Source: Stieleria marina (GTDB taxonomy: Bacteria; Planctomycetota; Planctomycetia; Pirellulales; Pirellulaceae). From it: a DNA stretch of 64,000 nt. A program made the translations under genes and the position numbers. The stretch's first letter is position 1; each line of letters begins with the position of its first letter. A model generated the notes under the pieces. The model ran no database searches. It was not told the origin of the DNA and was given only the letters and a program-made list of their open reading frames with translations. Shown piece by piece: positions 10,768 through 19,909 of the stretch. The DNA is taken from positions 3,348,001-3,412,000 of the forward strand of contig CP036526.1 in assembly GCA_007741555.1 (NCBI GenBank), given 5' to 3'.

Positions 10768-13092
10768 ATGTCGCCCACCTCACAAACTTCTTCCTCCCAT
10801 CCGTGTCGCCGCCAAGTTCTCCCGTCGCAGCGTCGACGTCACGTTCTCCCGCCGCAGCCCATGCCGCAGTCCCCAGTGCAGTCCCCAGTGCAGTCCACAT
10901 CCGTTCTCGCGCTCCGGATCACCCTGTCACTCGCCGTGGTCGCCGCGTGTTTCAGCACCGCGCCAACCTGTTCCGCAGGACAGCTTCACGCCGGGGCCGC
11001 CGTCATCGATATCAGCCCGACACAAATGCCTGTCCTGGTCAACGGCGGCATGATGTCCAGGACCGTTGACGAAATCCGCACCACCGTCAACGCGCGAGCC
11101 ATTGTCGTCACCGACCAAGACGACACGGTTGCCATCGTCGTCGTCGATAGTTGCATGGTCCCCAAAGAAATCTTGGACGAAGCCAAACAGCGAGCCGCCC
11201 GCGACACAGACATCCCGGCCGACCACATCATGGTCAGTGCCACCCATACGCACACCGCCCCGTCCGCCTTCGGCGCGTTGGGCACCGACGCCGACGCGAC
11301 GTATGTGCCGCTGCTGCGCCGAAAGATCGTCGATGCAATCGTCGCCGCCAAAGCGAACTTGCAGCCAGCCAAAGTCGGTTGGGGATCCGCCGACGCTCCG
11401 GACTTCACCGCCTTGCGCCGTTGGGTGCGCCGTCCCGACCGCATCGATGTCGACCCGTTCGGAAACCGGTCCGTGCGAGCCAACATGCACGCGGGAGCCA
11501 AACCCGAAAATGTCACCGGCGAATCCGGCCCCGAAGACCCCGAATTGTCCGTGATCGCGTTTCAGTCGACGGCGGGAAAACCCATCGCAGTGCTCTGCAA
11601 TTTTTCGATGCACTACTTCGGCGACCAACCCATCAGCGCCGACTACTTCGGTCTGTTCAGCGAAGGAATCGCCAAATACGCGGACGCCCAGTCCAACCTC
11701 TCGAGCGACCAATCCGGCTGCGTCGGCATCATGTCGCACGGCTGCAGTGGCGACATCTGGAAACGCGACTACGTGACCTGGACTGGCAAAGACGATCTAG
11801 ACATCAACGGTTTCACCCAAGGATTGCTTGCCGTCGCTCAAACGGCCTACGACCAAATCCAGTACCGCGACAACGCTGACATCGCCATGGCCGAATCTCG
11901 CCTGCCGCTCCGCTACCGGGTGCCCGACGCACAGCGTTTGCACTGGGCCCAAGAAATCGCCGCGACCATCGAAAACGATTTGCCCACCACTCGCGAACAA
12001 GTCTACGCACGCGAACAGATTCTCCTGCATCAAATGCAAAAAACCGACGTCGTCGTGCAAGCGATCAAAATCGGCGACATCGCCATCGCCACCACGCCCA
12101 ATGAAACGTACGCCCTGACTGGACTGAAACTAAAACTGCAAAGTCCGTTCAAACACACCATGGTCATCGAACTCGCCAACGGAGCCGAAGGCTACATTCC
12201 GCCTCCCGAACAACACCCGCTCGGTGGATACAACACCTGGGCCGCACGGTCCGCCGGATTGGAACCGCAGGCCGAACCAAAAATCGTTGCCGCCAGCCTG
12301 CGCTTATTGGAAAAAATCAGCCAACAACCGCGCAAAACTTTTCAGCAACAAATCGGTCCCGCCGCCCAGCAGCTTCTCAGCAACAAACCGCTCGCCTACT
12401 ACCGGCTGGACCAAATGCAATCCTCCTTTGCCATCGACTCCAGTGGGCACCACAACCACGGAATCTACGAACCCGACGTCTTGTTCTTCCTGCCCGGTCC
12501 GCCCACCGACGCTCAAAAACGATCGTTTGTAGGCTCTCGCAGCGGATCGCCGGGCGATTTTCCAGCCAATGACCAGTCTCAAAACGAAAACCACTCTCCC
12601 GCCCAAATGCAGCCCAACCGCTGCGTCCACTTCGCCGGTGGACGTGTCCGCACCCAACTGCCCAGCCTGGGCAACAGCTACACCGTCATCCTCTCGTTTT
12701 GGAACGGAATGCCCAGCGACGCTCGCCCAACCACCGGCTGGTTATTCTCCCGCGATCACAATCACAGTGTCACCGATCGCGGCCAGCATCTCGGGCTCGG
12801 CGGCTCCACCGACGGTGACGACACCGCCACCGGCAAACTGATTTTCAAACAAGGTGATGGCGTTGCCGTCGGCAAAACCGTCATTCCGCGTTGGACGTGG
12901 AATCAAGTCAAACTGGTCCGCACCAACACCCGCGTCAAAGTATTCCTCAACAACGCGTCTCAACCCGAAATCAACATCCTTCTCTCAAGCGATCAAACCG
13001 CGCCCCTGCCTACCTGCTTTATCGGTGGCCGCAGTGACAATGATTCCAACTGGGAAGGACGAATCGACGAAGTCGCCATTTATTCCAATTGA
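10768..13092 (+). CDS. Secreted neutral/alkaline ceramidase-like protein with LamG-like C-terminus
   Basis: 774 residues from ATG 10768; another ATG at 10861 would place the signal peptide (ALRITLSLAVVAACFS, cleavage near TCSA) closer to the start and may be the true one, while a TTG at 10714 extends the frame further. After the signal comes the neutral/alkaline ceramidase N-terminal pattern (AGAAVIDISP, then SATHTHTAPSAFG, a His-rich metal-type motif, and CNFSMHYFGD). From about residue 570 the sequence turns into a concanavalin/LamG-like domain ending WEGRIDEVAIYSN. Expected to be exported and to act on an amide-linked lipid or sugar; substrate unknown. It is divergent from the Bat-like operon. 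Confidence 0.8.
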   Translation: MSPTSQTSSSHPCRRQVLPSQRRRHVLPPQPMPQSPVQSPVQSTSVLALRITLSLAVVAACFSTAPTCSAGQLHAGAAVIDISPTQMPVLVNGGMMSRTVDEIRTTVNARAIVVTDQDDTVAIVVVDSCMVPKEILDEAKQRAARDTDIPADHIMVSATHTHTAPSAFGALGTDADATYVPLLRRKIVDAIVAAKANLQPAKVGWGSADAPDFTALRRWVRRPDRIDVDPFGNRSVRANMHAGAKPENVTGESGPEDPELSVIAFQSTAGKPIAVLCNFSMHYFGDQPISADYFGLFSEGIAKYADAQSNLSSDQSGCVGIMSHGCSGDIWKRDYVTWTGKDDLDINGFTQGLLAVAQTAYDQIQYRDNADIAMAESRLPLRYRVPDAQRLHWAQEIAATIENDLPTTREQVYAREQILLHQMQKTDVVVQAIKIGDIAIATTPNETYALTGLKLKLQSPFKHTMVIELANGAEGYIPPPEQHPLGGYNTWAARSAGLEPQAEPKIVAASLRLLEKISQQPRKTFQQQIGPAAQQLLSNKPLAYYRLDQMQSSFAIDSSGHHNHGIYEPDVLFFLPGPPTDAQKRSFVGSRSGSPGDFPANDQSQNENHSPAQMQPNRCVHFAGGRVRTQLPSLGNSYTVILSFWNGMPSDARPTTGWLFSRDHNHSVTDRGQHLGLGGSTDGDDTATGKLIFKQGDGVAVGKTVIPRWTWNQVKLVRTNTRVKVFLNNASQPEINILLSSDQTAPLPTCFIGGRSDNDSNWEGRIDEVAIYSN

Positions 13093-13307
13093 ATCCGGTC
13101 ACTTCACGCCGGCCCCTTCAAACCCGTCAGATTCGTTACACTGAACCGTAGCGACCGACAACCACTTTCCAACCCGCCCTCACGACGGAGCTCGCGTTTC
13201 AGCTGCTTGATTTGCACGGACGAACCAAACCAAATCAAACTCAGCGCAAAACGAAACGCTGCATCCCATTTGATTCAAACAGATACCTCACCCCCGGAGC
13301 CTGATCG
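13093..13307 (+). other. Intergenic region before aldehyde dehydrogenase
   Basis: No gene is seen. It should contain the promoter of the aldehyde dehydrogenase, but I cannot point to a convincing -35/-10 pair. Confidence 0.5.
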
Positions 13308-14795
13308 ATGAGCGTTTCTACCAAAGTTAACTTGCTTCCCGAAGTCGAAGGATTTCTTAGCCAAAGTCCATTCGCCAGCTTTGTCGGTGGCAAGAACTTC
13401 CCCGCTGCGTCTGGCGATCTGGTCGCCACAATGGACCCCGGTTCCGGCGACAAAATCGGCGACATCCACGATCTCTCGTCCGCCGAAATCGACCAAGCCG
13501 TCGACATCGCCAACGACGCCTTCCCGGCCTGGTCCGCGATGTCGCAATCCGACCGCAGCGCCATCTTGCTAAAACTGGCCGACGCCGTCGAACAACGCAA
13601 ACCCATCATCGCGCAGATCGAAGCCCTCGAAGCCGGCAAAATCGAAGCGCAAGCCGCCGGCGACGTACAAAACTTCGCCGACACACTTCGCTACTTCGTC
13701 AAACTTTCCGACGGTGTCGAAACACGCACCAAACTGGACTCCCCCGGTCACGACGCCTGGACCTACAAACAGCCCTGGGGCGCCTGTGCGTTTATTTTCC
13801 CTTGGAACTTTCCCTTCCTGTTGATCGGTTGGGGAATCTCACCCGCCCTGGCCGCCGGAAACACCGTCGTCATCAAACCCGCCGAAGACACCTCGCTCTC
13901 GGCAATCTACTTGGCTCAGCTTGCCAAGGAAGTCGGCGTGCCCGATGGAGTCATCAACGTCGTGACCGGTCGTGGTGCCACCGCCGGTGCCGCACTGACC
14001 GGCAACGCCAAAATCAAACGCATGTCGTTTACTGGTTCGCCCGAAGTAGGTCAGTTGGTCGGCGAAGCCTGTGGACGTAACTTGGTGCCTGTCAAATTGG
14101 AGCTCGGCGGCAAAGGTGCCGCCGTGATCTTTGACGATGTCGACGTGGAAGCCACCGCCGAAGCACTGGTCGGCGCCATCACATTCCATAGCGGACAAGT
14201 CTGCTGCGACGCGACCAGGTGGATCATCCACGAAGACATCTACGACGAATTTGTTCAGCATTGCAAAGACAAAATGCAAAACATCCAAATCGGACACCCC
14301 TTGGATCCCAACAGCCAGATGGGACCGGTCGTCAATCCCAAACAGTGCGAACGAGTCCTCGGTTACCAGCAAAAAGGAAAAGCCGACGGTGCCGAATGTA
14401 TCTTCGGTGGCGGCCCCGCCACCGTTGTCGGTTTCGACGGCAACTATGTCAAACCGGCCCTCCTAGCCGGGACCATGGACAACATCGCCGCCCGCGAAGA
14501 AATCTTCGGGCCAGTCGCGTTCTTGGCCAAATTCAAAACCGAAGCCGAAGCCATCGCAATGGCCAACGACACCGAATACGGACTGGCCAACAGCGTCTGG
14601 ACAAAAGACAACGATCGAGCCGGACGAGTCGCCGAAGCAATGGTCGCAGGCAACAGCTGGATCAACGCCCACAACGTCTTCGCGCAAGGAGTGCCCTACG
14701 GAGGAGTCAACAAAAGTGGAATGGGAGGAGGAGTGCTGTCCATCGAAACCCTGATGGATTACTACCGAAGCACCTCCGTCGTCCGCCCGCTCTAG
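13308..14795 (+). CDS. NAD(P)-dependent aldehyde dehydrogenase
   Basis: 495 residues, the usual length of the superfamily. The hallmark segments are in order: PWNFPFLL (Rossmann entry), the nucleotide-binding FTGSPEVGQ, the general-base motif LELGGKGA, the catalytic cysteine region FHSGQVCCDATR, and the EIFGPVAFL motif near the end. The sequence resembles betaine-aldehyde/gamma-glutamyl-aldehyde type enzymes, but the substrate cannot be fixed from sequence. It stands alone, with 215 bp upstream and a dispersed repeat starting at its stop codon. Confidence 0.92.
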   Translation: MSVSTKVNLLPEVEGFLSQSPFASFVGGKNFPAASGDLVATMDPGSGDKIGDIHDLSSAEIDQAVDIANDAFPAWSAMSQSDRSAILLKLADAVEQRKPIIAQIEALEAGKIEAQAAGDVQNFADTLRYFVKLSDGVETRTKLDSPGHDAWTYKQPWGACAFIFPWNFPFLLIGWGISPALAAGNTVVIKPAEDTSLSAIYLAQLAKEVGVPDGVINVVTGRGATAGAALTGNAKIKRMSFTGSPEVGQLVGEACGRNLVPVKLELGGKGAAVIFDDVDVEATAEALVGAITFHSGQVCCDATRWIIHEDIYDEFVQHCKDKMQNIQIGHPLDPNSQMGPVVNPKQCERVLGYQQKGKADGAECIFGGGPATVVGFDGNYVKPALLAGTMDNIAAREEIFGPVAFLAKFKTEAEAIAMANDTEYGLANSVWTKDNDRAGRVAEAMVAGNSWINAHNVFAQGVPYGGVNKSGMGGGVLSIETLMDYYRSTSVVRPL

Positions 14796-14822
14796 TCAGC
14801 CGCTGCCGCTAGCCACGGGCCC
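14795..14822 (+). repeat. Dispersed repeat, copy 1 (GTCAGCCGCTG family)
   Basis: A 28-bp element, GTCAGCCGCTG followed by CCGCTAGCCACGGGCCC; copies with one or two changes lie at 14861 and 15831. It begins at the stop codon of the aldehyde dehydrogenase. The inner GGCGCTAGCC part can fold on itself. Confidence 0.75.
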
Positions 14823-14860
14823 CAAGCCTGCCCACCCACCGCGCCAGTCAGCCGACTATT

Positions 14861-14888
14861 GTCAGCCGCTGGCGCTAGCCTCGGGCCC
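14861..14888 (+). repeat. Dispersed repeat, copy 2
   Basis: Second copy, with GGCGCTAGCCTCGGGCCC, 66 bp after the first. It lies in non-coding DNA. Confidence 0.75.
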
Positions 14889-15338
14889 TGCCCACCCAAA
14901 ACTTCCTTCCCTACCCCAAACTTTCCGCCGGCAAACTCTCCCACCTCCACCGCCCAGGTTTCCAAATTATGCCTCCAGCGGCGATGATCAGCGTGAAAAA
15001 CCGCCGCCTCCAGAACACGTCACAACATGAGAGAGTTCACCCTCCCTCACGGTGAGGCGCAAGACGGTCAAACGCCAAATCACTAAACGTGCGCACCAGC
15101 TGGCCAGTCCTCACCTGCAAACAGCGTCCCATGGATCGGACTCGATGGACTCGTGCTCATTTGCACTGTCCATCCGACGCATCGCGCATTACCGCGCACA
15201 GGTGCACGATCGATCCGATCAACGCCGGAATCAAAACGATGGAAACGATCGTTGCCGCCGCATCAATGGATTTGGCACAGCAGATGCACTCCGTTCAAGA
15301 CGAATAGTTCGCCCACTCGTTTTGCAAAAGGAAACACC
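14889..15338 (+). other. Non-coding stretch upstream of P-II
   Basis: About 450 bp without a supported gene. A short frame ending at 15307 (METIVAAASMDLAQQMHSVQDE) sits 31 bp before the P-II start; it could be a leader peptide or a remnant, with no positive evidence for either. No ammonium transporter gene, the usual partner of P-II, is present. Confidence 0.4.
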
Positions 15339-15677
15339 ATGAAAATTGTGACAGCAATTATCAACTCAAGCAAACTTGACGATGTCCGTGACGCTATCGA
15401 AGCCGCCGGTGCCCATGGCGTAACGGTGACCAAGGCAAAAGGATTTGGCCGACAGAAAGGACACACCGAAACCTATCGCGGTGCCGAATACACGATCGAG
15501 TTTCATCCTAAATTAAGAGTGGAAGTGGCGGTGGAAGATCCGATGGTCGACACCGTGATGCAAGCAATCTGCAACGCAGCCAGATCAGGTGAACTCGGTG
15601 ACGGAAAAATCTTTGTGACGCCGTTGGAGAAAGTCATGCGGATTCGCACGTCGGAAGTGGGAGCCGAAGCCCTGTAG
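15339..15677 (+). CDS. glnB: Nitrogen regulatory protein P-II
   Basis: 112 residues, the exact family length. It starts MKIVTAII at ATG 15339, preceded by AAAAGGA about 8 bp upstream; the longer upstream frame is not conserved. The T-loop carries YRGAEYTIEF with the tyrosine that is uridylylated in proteobacterial homologues, and the C-terminus has the GDGKIFVTPLEKVMRIRT signature. P-II trimers bind ATP/ADP and 2-oxoglutarate and control ammonium transport or glutamine synthesis. Whether it is GlnB- or GlnK-like cannot be decided, since no amtB or glnA lies beside it. Confidence 0.93.
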   Translation: MKIVTAIINSSKLDDVRDAIEAAGAHGVTVTKAKGFGRQKGHTETYRGAEYTIEFHPKLRVEVAVEDPMVDTVMQAICNAARSGELGDGKIFVTPLEKVMRIRTSEVGAEAL

Positions 15678-15714
15678 TGCATCGCACCTCCTCGAAACGA
15701 CAACCTTTTTTAAG

Positions 15715-15750
15715 AAACGCCGTGGAACGTTCAACCGACCCACGGCGTTT
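15715..15750 (+). terminator. Hairpin behind P-II gene
   Basis: An 11-bp perfect inverted repeat (AAACGCCGTGG / CCACGGCGTTT) with a 14-nt loop lies 38 bp after the P-II stop. The downstream arm ends in TTT but no long T-run follows, so it is either a weak intrinsic terminator or an mRNA 3' stabiliser. Confidence 0.6.
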
Positions 15751-15830
15751 ATCGTGTCCCACGCATTGATTCGTTCAGCAAGCAAAACCTACTTCACGCG
15801 TCGGCCGAATCGCCCCGACCAGCGTCCAAA

Positions 15831-15858
15831 GTCAGCCGCTGGCGCTAGCCACGGGCCC
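15831..15858 (+). repeat. Dispersed repeat, copy 3
   Basis: Third copy of the 28-bp GTCAGCCGCTGGCGCTAGCC element, between P-II and the integrase. The ~100 bp after it are C-rich and low in complexity, with no gene. Confidence 0.75.
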
Positions 15859-15959
15859 TTCTCGCTCCACACCTTTCCCACGCCCTCCACCACCCCACGC
15901 TTCTCCCACGCACACCCCACCCCAAACTCGCTCACCAACACCCCCACCCAAACCGATCA

Positions 15960-17327
15960 CTACTCCCGCGCACCCATCCGATCCAACGGGCTGGTAACTG
16001 CCAATCCCGGTCGATTCATCACGTGCAAATAGATCATCGTTGTCTTCACATCCTTGTGCCCCAACAACTCTTGCACCGTTCGGATGTCCGCGCCATCCTC
16101 CAACATATGCGTCGCAAACGAATGGCGTAGCGTGTGCGGCACCGCGTGCTTATCGATCCCGCCCCTTCGCCGCGCCCGCTTCAATGCATCCGAAAACGTT
16201 TTCTCGTGAACATGATGTCGGCGAATCATTTCGCCACGCGGATCCTGCGACCGTCGCGAAGCAGGAAACACATACTGCCATCCAAATTCTCTGGCCGCAT
16301 GACGATACTTTCGCGTCAACGCAAACGGCAAATAAACCTCACCGAAACCTTCGTCCAAATCCGACGTATGCAAAACCCGCGTCGACGCAATCTGACGTCG
16401 CAGCGGCTCGATCGCTCCGTCCGCCAGCACCGTCACCCGGTCCTTCTGCCCCTTGCCATTGCGAACCACAATCTGCCTGGTATCAAAGTCGACATCCTTC
16501 ACCCGCAACGTGCGACATTCCCGATGCCGGAGCCCGCTTCCGTAGAGCACCAACGCCATCGTGCGCGTCATGCCCGCCATCCCGTTTAGCAACACTCCCA
16601 CCTCATCTCGGCTACAGACCACCGGCAGATAATCGCTCTCGGCAGCCCGCATCGAATTGACAAACCCCAACTGACGACCGTCCACCTTCTCGACCAAAAA
16701 CTTGATCGCCGAAAACGCCTGATTCTGAGTCCCCGCGTCCACGTTGCGCTCGATGGCCAAATGAGTCAAAAAGGCACCGATCTCTGCCTCACCGCACTGC
16801 TCCAGGTGATCGTCGTTGGTAAACATCGCAAACCGTCGAATCCATGCCGCGTAAGCATCCTCCGTGCTCTTGGGGTGATGCAACAATCGCATCCGACTCC
16901 TCAGCCGCCCAACTGCCTCCGGCTCGTCGTCGCGACTCCTCCCCGGATTCCCCTCGCCGGCCACCAACTGCCGATCCGATTGGCTGATCGAATCCACCCC
17001 CGCGCGGCGATTGATGTCCTCTTTCTGTGCGATCAACTGCAACGTCCGAAAAATCTCCGCAAAACACATCGTCGGCTCGCCAATCACATAACGCTGATAA
17101 CACTCCAAAGCCTTCGCCACTTGCAATCGCCGCCAAGCCGGATAGCGATTGTCACGCAACGACCTCAGAAAATCCGTCACCCGCGTCGCGTCCAACTCCA
17201 GTTTGTCGTTCGGCCCCAAATGAAAATGCCTGGCATAGCCATCGACCCACTTCGGAAACCACTCCCGGTCCGAGTCCCTCAACTGGATGAACCGCAGCTT
17301 GCGCTGAAACTCAGAAAACGACATCAT
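15960..17327 (-). CDS. intI: Integron integrase (IntI family tyrosine recombinase) with N-terminal extension
   Basis: 455 residues from ATG 17327, chosen because AGGGGGG lies directly upstream; the frame is open to 17420. Residues ~141-225 form the SAM-like core-binding domain ([19 protein letters not shown]). The catalytic residues are visible: R267 (GSGLR), K293 (GKGQKDR), H398 and R401 (HTLRHSF), H424 (LLGHKDV) and nucleophile Y433 (TTMIYLHV). Residues ~335-390 ([16 protein letters not shown] ... DPRG ... RRHHVHE) are the IntI-specific insert that separates integron integrases from XerC/D. The enzyme recombines attI and folded attC sites. Typical IntI proteins are about 320-340 residues; residues 1-140 are extra and look like a second core-binding-type helical domain plus a linker. 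Confidence 0.95.
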   Translation of the reverse strand: MMSFSEFQRKLRFIQLRDSDREWFPKWVDGYARHFHLGPNDKLELDATRVTDFLRSLRDNRYPAWRRLQVAKALECYQRYVIGEPTMCFAEIFRTLQLIAQKEDINRRAGVDSISQSDRQLVAGEGNPGRSRDDEPEAVGRLRSRMRLLHHPKSTEDAYAAWIRRFAMFTNDDHLEQCGEAEIGAFLTHLAIERNVDAGTQNQAFSAIKFLVEKVDGRQLGFVNSMRAAESDYLPVVCSRDEVGVLLNGMAGMTRTMALVLYGSGLRHRECRTLRVKDVDFDTRQIVVRNGKGQKDRVTVLADGAIEPLRRQIASTRVLHTSDLDEGFGEVYLPFALTRKYRHAAREFGWQYVFPASRRSQDPRGEMIRRHHVHEKTFSDALKRARRRGGIDKHAVPHTLRHSFATHMLEDGADIRTVQELLGHKDVKTTMIYLHVMNRPGLAVTSPLDRMGARE

Positions 17328-17597
17328 TGCCCCCCCTGTTAAGTAGTGCATAAGTACCACCAAACAGCTTAAAAAAAGGTTCCTTTGTACACTATCCCGC
17401 AGCGGTGCTTCGCAGACCAAGTCACTGATACAAACCAGCCGTCGCCGTCAGCTCAAACGCGACCGCCACCCGCGACGCCAAAGACCAAATGGCTCGCTCT
17501 TGTCCGTTAAACGCAAGCCTTTCACCACCAAAACCCACGCGCAATGGGGCCAGCAAAACGGCAAGGCAGTTCTCATGGGGGGTTCCGATTATGCGTC
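17328..17597. promoter_or_regulatory. Divergent region between intI and attI
   Basis: 270 bp without a supported gene. It must contain the intI promoter and possibly the cassette promoter Pc. AT-rich patches exist near 17370-17390, but no -35/-10 pair or LexA-type box is convincing by eye. Confidence 0.45.
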
Positions 17598-17693
17598 TTA
17601 ATAGAATGCATAATGTATACATTTAACGTTTTAATAGCCCGGATAATGTATTACCTTATCCCCCATACTAAAACCCATAATATATGGTTATGC
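17598..17693 (+). other. attI: Putative attI recombination site
   Basis: The site ends in the core GTTATGC at 17687-17693, where C1 is joined. Upstream lie two direct repeats, TTAATAG-N5-ATAATGTAT, at 17598-17618 and 17631-17651, exactly 33 bp apart (about three helical turns). In class 1 integrons attI contains direct repeats that bind extra integrase monomers, so these are candidates for DR1/DR2. The region is far more AT-rich than its surroundings. Confidence 0.75.
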
Positions 17694-18221
17694 GACGAAT
17701 CGCATGGACGTAATCGTTGGTGATGGCTTGTCTGTTCTTGGCGCTGTTTGCGCGGTCATGGGGTGCTCGGTCGATCATGCTGGAGATTGATTGCGCGGTC
17801 GTTGCGGCGGTCGATTGGTGCGCGGTCGTGATCGCGTTGGGACATGCTTGATCTGCGGGCGGCAGCGTTTCGACTTCGGTTGTGATCGTTGCGTGCCGAT
17901 AGGGGCGTTCACATCGGCCACATCGACCGTCCTTCCGGTGCTCGGACGGATGATGCCACTGGATCGCTTGTGATCGGCTGGCAGCATGTTTTCGACTTCG
18001 GCAGCGTCCATGCCGAGTCAATTCGTCAGCCAATCGTGCACCGGAGATGCGCGGAACTTGCACTTCGATTCCACTCGCCGATACGATCAAACACTCAACA
18101 CAACCCAACACTTTGCCGCATCACACACAGACCGCGCATAACCATGACATGCACACGAAGATCGCGATGAAGCGGTCTTTGACATGGATGCCACATGACG
18201 CGATCTCGGTGATGTCCACTG
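17688..18221 (+). other. C1: family A non-coding cassette (copy 1 of 7)
   Basis: 534 bp, starting TTATGCGACGAATCGCATGG. It contains several TGCGCGGTC and GCTCGGTC octamers and no convincing gene; open frames on both strands have low-complexity, unnatural composition. A promoter-like pair (18058-18087) lies 48 bp before its attC and points to C2. Near-identical copies are C20, C32 and C33; C6, C16 and C23 are more diverged. Confidence 0.8.
18058..18087 (+). promoter_or_regulatory. Promoter-like pair in C1
   Basis: TTGCAC, 18 bp, TACGAT, directed into C2. The -10 is one base weaker than the TACAAT of copies C6, C16, C23 and C32. Confidence 0.55.
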
Positions 18222-18227
18222 TTCGCA
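18136..18227 (+). repeat. attC: attC of C1
   Basis: Heptamers GCATAAC / GTTCGCA, 92 bp. The inner arms GCACACGAAGATCGCG and CGCGATCTCGGTG pair with one bulged A. Confidence 0.92.
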
Positions 18228-18243
18228 GATGGAAATTTGCCAG

Positions 18244-18918
18244 ATGAATACGAGAATCTTGCTCATACCATTCTGCGTTGTTTGCCTTTGCGAGTCGTCG
18301 GTTGCGCAGCACGAACCGTTGAAGACTGATTCACAGGAGTATAAGGATGCCTACGAACTGATCTTCGATGCTGAAGCACGCGCGAAGAAAGCCGAAACGC
18401 TCCTTCTCCAAGACGGGAAGCGAGAACCAAAAGACCTGAACGCTCGGGAACTTTCGTTGCTCTGCCGGGTCTACAATGAGATTTTTGACCCAAAAAAGCA
18501 AATGGAGATGTCACGTCTTCTCTGGGGGAAAGCCCCGAATGATCCTCAAGCAACACGGTGGATGTCCAATTCCTACCGAAACCTGCATCGCCAGGATGGA
18601 AATGACTCAGCCGGCATCATCAAGTTTGTTGATGATGCACTCTCCAGAGACCTGGGCGTTCGACGCGAACTCTTAATCTTGAAAGCGCGTGCCGTGCTTC
18701 GACAAGAAAAGGGGATCACGGACGCACAGCGGCGAGTAACTGTTTCAGATTTGTTGATCGAATCGTGCGGTGAACCGACTGACTCTTCGCCAATGGACGG
18801 TTTAGAGAGTTCACCCGAGTTCCTTATGGACCATGATTCTGAGTTCACGCGATATTTCAGCACTGCCGAACGAGAAGCATTGAAGGTTAGAATGAAAGCG
18901 GCAGCGAAGAAAAAGTGA
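18244..18918 (+). CDS. C2: secreted protein of unknown function
   Basis: 224 residues from ATG 18244, which puts a signal peptide (ILLIPFCVVCLCESSVAQ) at the N-terminus; the ATG at 18229 would add five residues. The mature part is helical, with paired-helix spacing that could be TPR-like (WMSNSYRNLHRQDGN... FVDDALSRDLGVRRELLILKARAVLRQEKG) and a Lys-rich end. The family is not recognised. It is the first coding cassette after attI and lies directly behind the C1 promoter-like element, so it is probably well expressed. Confidence 0.7.
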   Translation: MNTRILLIPFCVVCLCESSVAQHEPLKTDSQEYKDAYELIFDAEARAKKAETLLLQDGKREPKDLNARELSLLCRVYNEIFDPKKQMEMSRLLWGKAPNDPQATRWMSNSYRNLHRQDGNDSAGIIKFVDDALSRDLGVRRELLILKARAVLRQEKGITDAQRRVTVSDLLIESCGEPTDSSPMDGLESSPEFLMDHDSEFTRYFSTAEREALKVRMKAAAKKK

Positions 18919-18919
18919 C

Positions 18920-19008
18920 TGCGAACCATGCCATGCACCGAAGTACGGCATCGAGTTTTTACACATGGAAAATCAAACCGCCGTACTCGGTGATGGCGGT
19001 CGTTCGCA
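18920..19008 (+). repeat. attC: attC of C2
   Basis: Heptamers TGCGAAC / GTTCGCA, 89 bp; arms CACCGAAGTACGGC and GCCGTACTCGGTG. Confidence 0.93.
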
Positions 19009-19012
19009 CGAT

Positions 19013-19399
19013 TTGCTTGGAGGAATACTTCTGCTGCCCAAACGTTTCACCTATTCGATTGGTTTCTTGCTATTACTTGCCGCCGCAGTTGCAATGTCGA
19101 TTTCCTTGATGGACGTATTGCTTACGTCCATTATACGAATCGAAAACGAGTCTGACGGAAGTGTCATCGTAAACTTCGAGCAAACATCTGCGTTAGATGT
19201 ACTGGTTGCAGGATCAACTTCACGTACTGTCAGGCTTCGAGATCTTCCCAGGGGAACAATCGTCAGTGTCGAAGACGTTGAGACCGGCGAGATGGCTGAG
19301 GGCTGGATCGATCTCGACTTAGACGACTCGGACTCGCAAAGGACTCTCCGGGTTTTGCGAGACTCTCGTGATCGCCTAGACTGGCGGTGGGCAGAGTAA
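19013..19399 (+). CDS. C3: small single-pass membrane protein
   Basis: About 128 residues. One strong helix (IGFLLLLAAAVAMSISLMDVLL) is followed by an acidic beta-rich domain ending DRLDWRWAE. The start is uncertain: TTG 19013 is given, CTG 19031 has GGAGG at the right distance, and the first in-frame ATG (18965) lies inside the attC of C2, so the frame could be read from the neighbouring cassette. Family not recognised. Confidence 0.55.
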   Translation: MLGGILLLPKRFTYSIGFLLLLAAAVAMSISLMDVLLTSIIRIENESDGSVIVNFEQTSALDVLVAGSTSRTVRLRDLPRGTIVSVEDVETGEMAEGWIDLDLDDSDSQRTLRVLRDSRDRLDWRWAE

Positions 19400-19423
19400 T
19401 CCGCATTGGTCGTCGGAGAACTA

Positions 19424-19512
19424 TGCGAACCATGTCGTGCACCGAAGCACCGCATGGCATTTTCACAAATGGAAGCCACACTGGCGGTGCTCGGTGACGA
19501 CCGCCGTTCTGC
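19424..19512 (+). repeat. attC: attC of C3
   Basis: Heptamers TGCGAAC / GTTCTGC, 89 bp. Confidence 0.92.
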
Positions 19513-19527
19513 CATAGACATCAAGCA

Positions 19528-19866
19528 ATGAACAAATCCATATACCACGGTCACCTGCAAGGTGCATCTGTCGAATTGATTAACAATACGACAGTTACAG
19601 TCAACGGTGATCATCGCTTTCCGTATCCTTCGGCAGTACAAGCACAAAATGTGGCGGCTCAAAATGGTGACGACCCCGCGAGGGTTTACTATTCGCTTGG
19701 CGAAGTGTCACCGGGCGACGACGTCTGCGTTACCGTGGAGGGAACCGAACATTCTGTGGAGGCTGACAAGACCAATTGGCACATGTTCTTGATCAAGATT
19801 GTTAGTAAACACGAAATTCAGACATCATTCATTGACGACCAAGTCTCGCAAGAGGGCGCGGAATGA
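19528..19866 (+). CDS. C4: small soluble protein of unknown function
   Basis: 112 residues starting MNKSIYHG. It has no signal peptide or membrane segment. Alternating hydrophobic residues (ASVELINNTTVTVNG, DDVCVTVEG, HMFLIKIVSK) suggest a compact all-beta domain. The start lies 21 bp after the cassette junction. Family not recognised. Confidence 0.65.
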   Translation: MNKSIYHGHLQGASVELINNTTVTVNGDHRFPYPSAVQAQNVAAQNGDDPARVYYSLGEVSPGDDVCVTVEGTEHSVEADKTNWHMFLIKIVSKHEIQTSFIDDQVSQEGAE

Positions 19867-19909
19867 TTGGGAGAGAACGCTGATTTTTCACCCGAGTTAC
19901 AAACGCTAG

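Noticed and set aside
15052..15342. Frame of 96 codons upstream of P-II
   Set aside because: Arg/Ser/Ala-rich composition, overlaps the P-II start and ribosome-binding region, and has no supporting signal.
17668..18111. Minus-strand frames of 147-174 codons in family A cassettes
   Set aside because: They recur only because the DNA recurs. The peptides are low in complexity and rich in His/Arg/Thr, the frames change between diverged copies, and they oppose the direction of all other cassette genes.
18047..18247. Plus-strand frame of ~62 codons at the end of family A cassettes
   Set aside because: It runs through the attC, covers the promoter-like pair, and has no coding composition.
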